From: DAOMOP01 sp035444405
Lineage (GTDB): Bacteria > Pseudomonadota > Gammaproteobacteria > Burkholderiales > Rhodocyclaceae
DNA length: 13,153 nt
Reading direction: 5' to 3'
Assembly: GCA_035444405.1 (NCBI GenBank)
Contig: DAOMOP010000113.1
Coordinates: forward strand, 1 to 13,153
A model generated the notes under the pieces. It had not been told where the DNA came from and ran no database searches. It saw only the letters and a program-made list of their open reading frames with translations. Made by a program: the position numbers and the translations under genes. Below are positions 13,072-13,153 of the stretch, piece after piece (positions within the stretch are counted from its first letter, which is position 1; every line of letters starts with the position of its first letter).

Positions 13072-13153
13072 ATGCTGACCATCACCATCACCATCACCAT
13101 CGCGGCGATCACGCTCGGCATCGGCTTGGATGACACGATCCACTACCTCCACC
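13072..13153 (+). pseudogene. RND/MMPL-type exporter fragment, apparently lacking its N-terminal part (runs off window)
   Basis: The frame opened by ATG 13072 reads MLTITITITIAAITLGIGLD followed by DTIHYLH and continues past the window edge. IAAITLGIGLDDTIHYLH is the signature of an RND-superfamily/MMPL exporter transmembrane helix (AI.lGIg.DDTIHyl.r), which in intact proteins lies hundreds of residues from the N-terminus. Upstream in this frame the residues are Arg/Cys/Gly-rich and not membrane-like, and the other forward frame I translated over the last part of the gap is not either. The 5' part of the gene therefore seems to be missing. The alternating Ile-Thr run comes from a hexamer tandem repeat. 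It could be a remnant, a deletion junction or an assembly artefact. A short real gene using this ATG cannot be excluded. Confidence 0.5.
13078..13101 (+). repeat. Tandem hexamer repeat (ACCATC)x4
   Basis: Four exact head-to-tail copies of ACCATC lie directly after the ATG-CTG of the exporter fragment and encode alternating Thr-Ile. Because the unit is six bases, copy-number changes would not shift the reading frame. Confidence 0.8.

Noticed and set aside
13078..13102. A His-tag-like run (CAT/CAC alternation) in one frame, which might signal vector contamination
   Set aside because: The natural frame continues into a genuine RND exporter signature, and the run is explained by the ACCATC repeat. 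There is no other vector sequence.
11334..13136. A 600-codon open frame on the minus strand opposite radA and the end of the LysR gene
   Set aside because: Low-complexity Arg/His/Leu composition with no recognisable motif; it is a shadow of radA.
1..13153. CRISPR arrays, tRNA/rRNA genes, transposases, phage genes or toxin-antitoxin pairs
   Set aside because: I looked through both strands and found no repeat-spacer pattern, no RNA gene signature and no such proteins. Composition is even across the window.

Overview
The window looks like an ordinary chromosomal stretch of a high-GC betaproteobacterium. The gene content and protein style (an ACDH with C-terminal extension after etfA, yciI-bolA-ppiC, tsaB-rimI-UDG, lplT, radA) best fit the Rhodocyclaceae/Zoogloeaceae (Azoarcus/Thauera-like) group. 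That placement is inferred from gene content, not from a search. Composition and codon style are uniform, and I see no prophage, transposase, CRISPR, tRNA or rRNA.

Layout: (1) Positions 1-2620, plus strand: the last codons of etfA, a CbiM-like (COG3235-type) integral membrane protein, and a 596-residue acyl-CoA dehydrogenase. This is a fatty-acid/acyl-CoA oxidation unit in which the flavoprotein electron acceptor and a dehydrogenase flank a membrane protein of unknown substrate. (2) Positions 2621-2794: a convergent intergenic gap with a bidirectional terminator and a second perfect inverted repeat. (3) Positions 2795-6406, minus strand, read from right to left: ompR-like response regulator, envZ-like histidine kinase, yciI, bolA, and an exported parvulin-type prolyl isomerase. 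The genes overlap or lie close together, so this is probably one transcription unit, although a second promoter before yciI is possible. (4) Positions 6407-6605: a divergent regulatory region that is AT-rich at its right end. It has a dyad and paired direct repeats upstream of ompR and a perfect consensus DnaA box. (5) Positions 6606-9123, plus strand: a small exported protein of unknown function, then tsaB, rimI and a family-4-type uracil-DNA glycosylase joined by 4-bp start/stop overlaps. tsaB serves tRNA t6A synthesis, rimI serves protein N-terminal acetylation, and the glycosylase serves uracil repair. (6) Positions 9185-10432, minus strand: lplT-type lysophospholipid transporter. (7) Positions 10618-12911, plus strand: a LysR-type regulator overlapping radA by one base. 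(8) Positions 12912-13153: a structured inverted repeat followed by what looks like an N-terminally truncated piece of an RND/MMPL exporter carrying a 4x hexamer tandem repeat. It runs off the window.

Most genes are core housekeeping functions. The most interesting observation is that the uracil-DNA glycosylase begins with a short peptide resembling the clamp-loader-binding N-terminus of the DNA polymerase III psi subunit (HolD). That peptide is followed by a long Ala/Pro-rich linker and sits beside rimI, which is also the neighbour of holD in E. coli. This suggests a replisome-tethered uracil repair enzyme. I found no convincing new multi-gene system; the other findings are regulatory or structural oddities.
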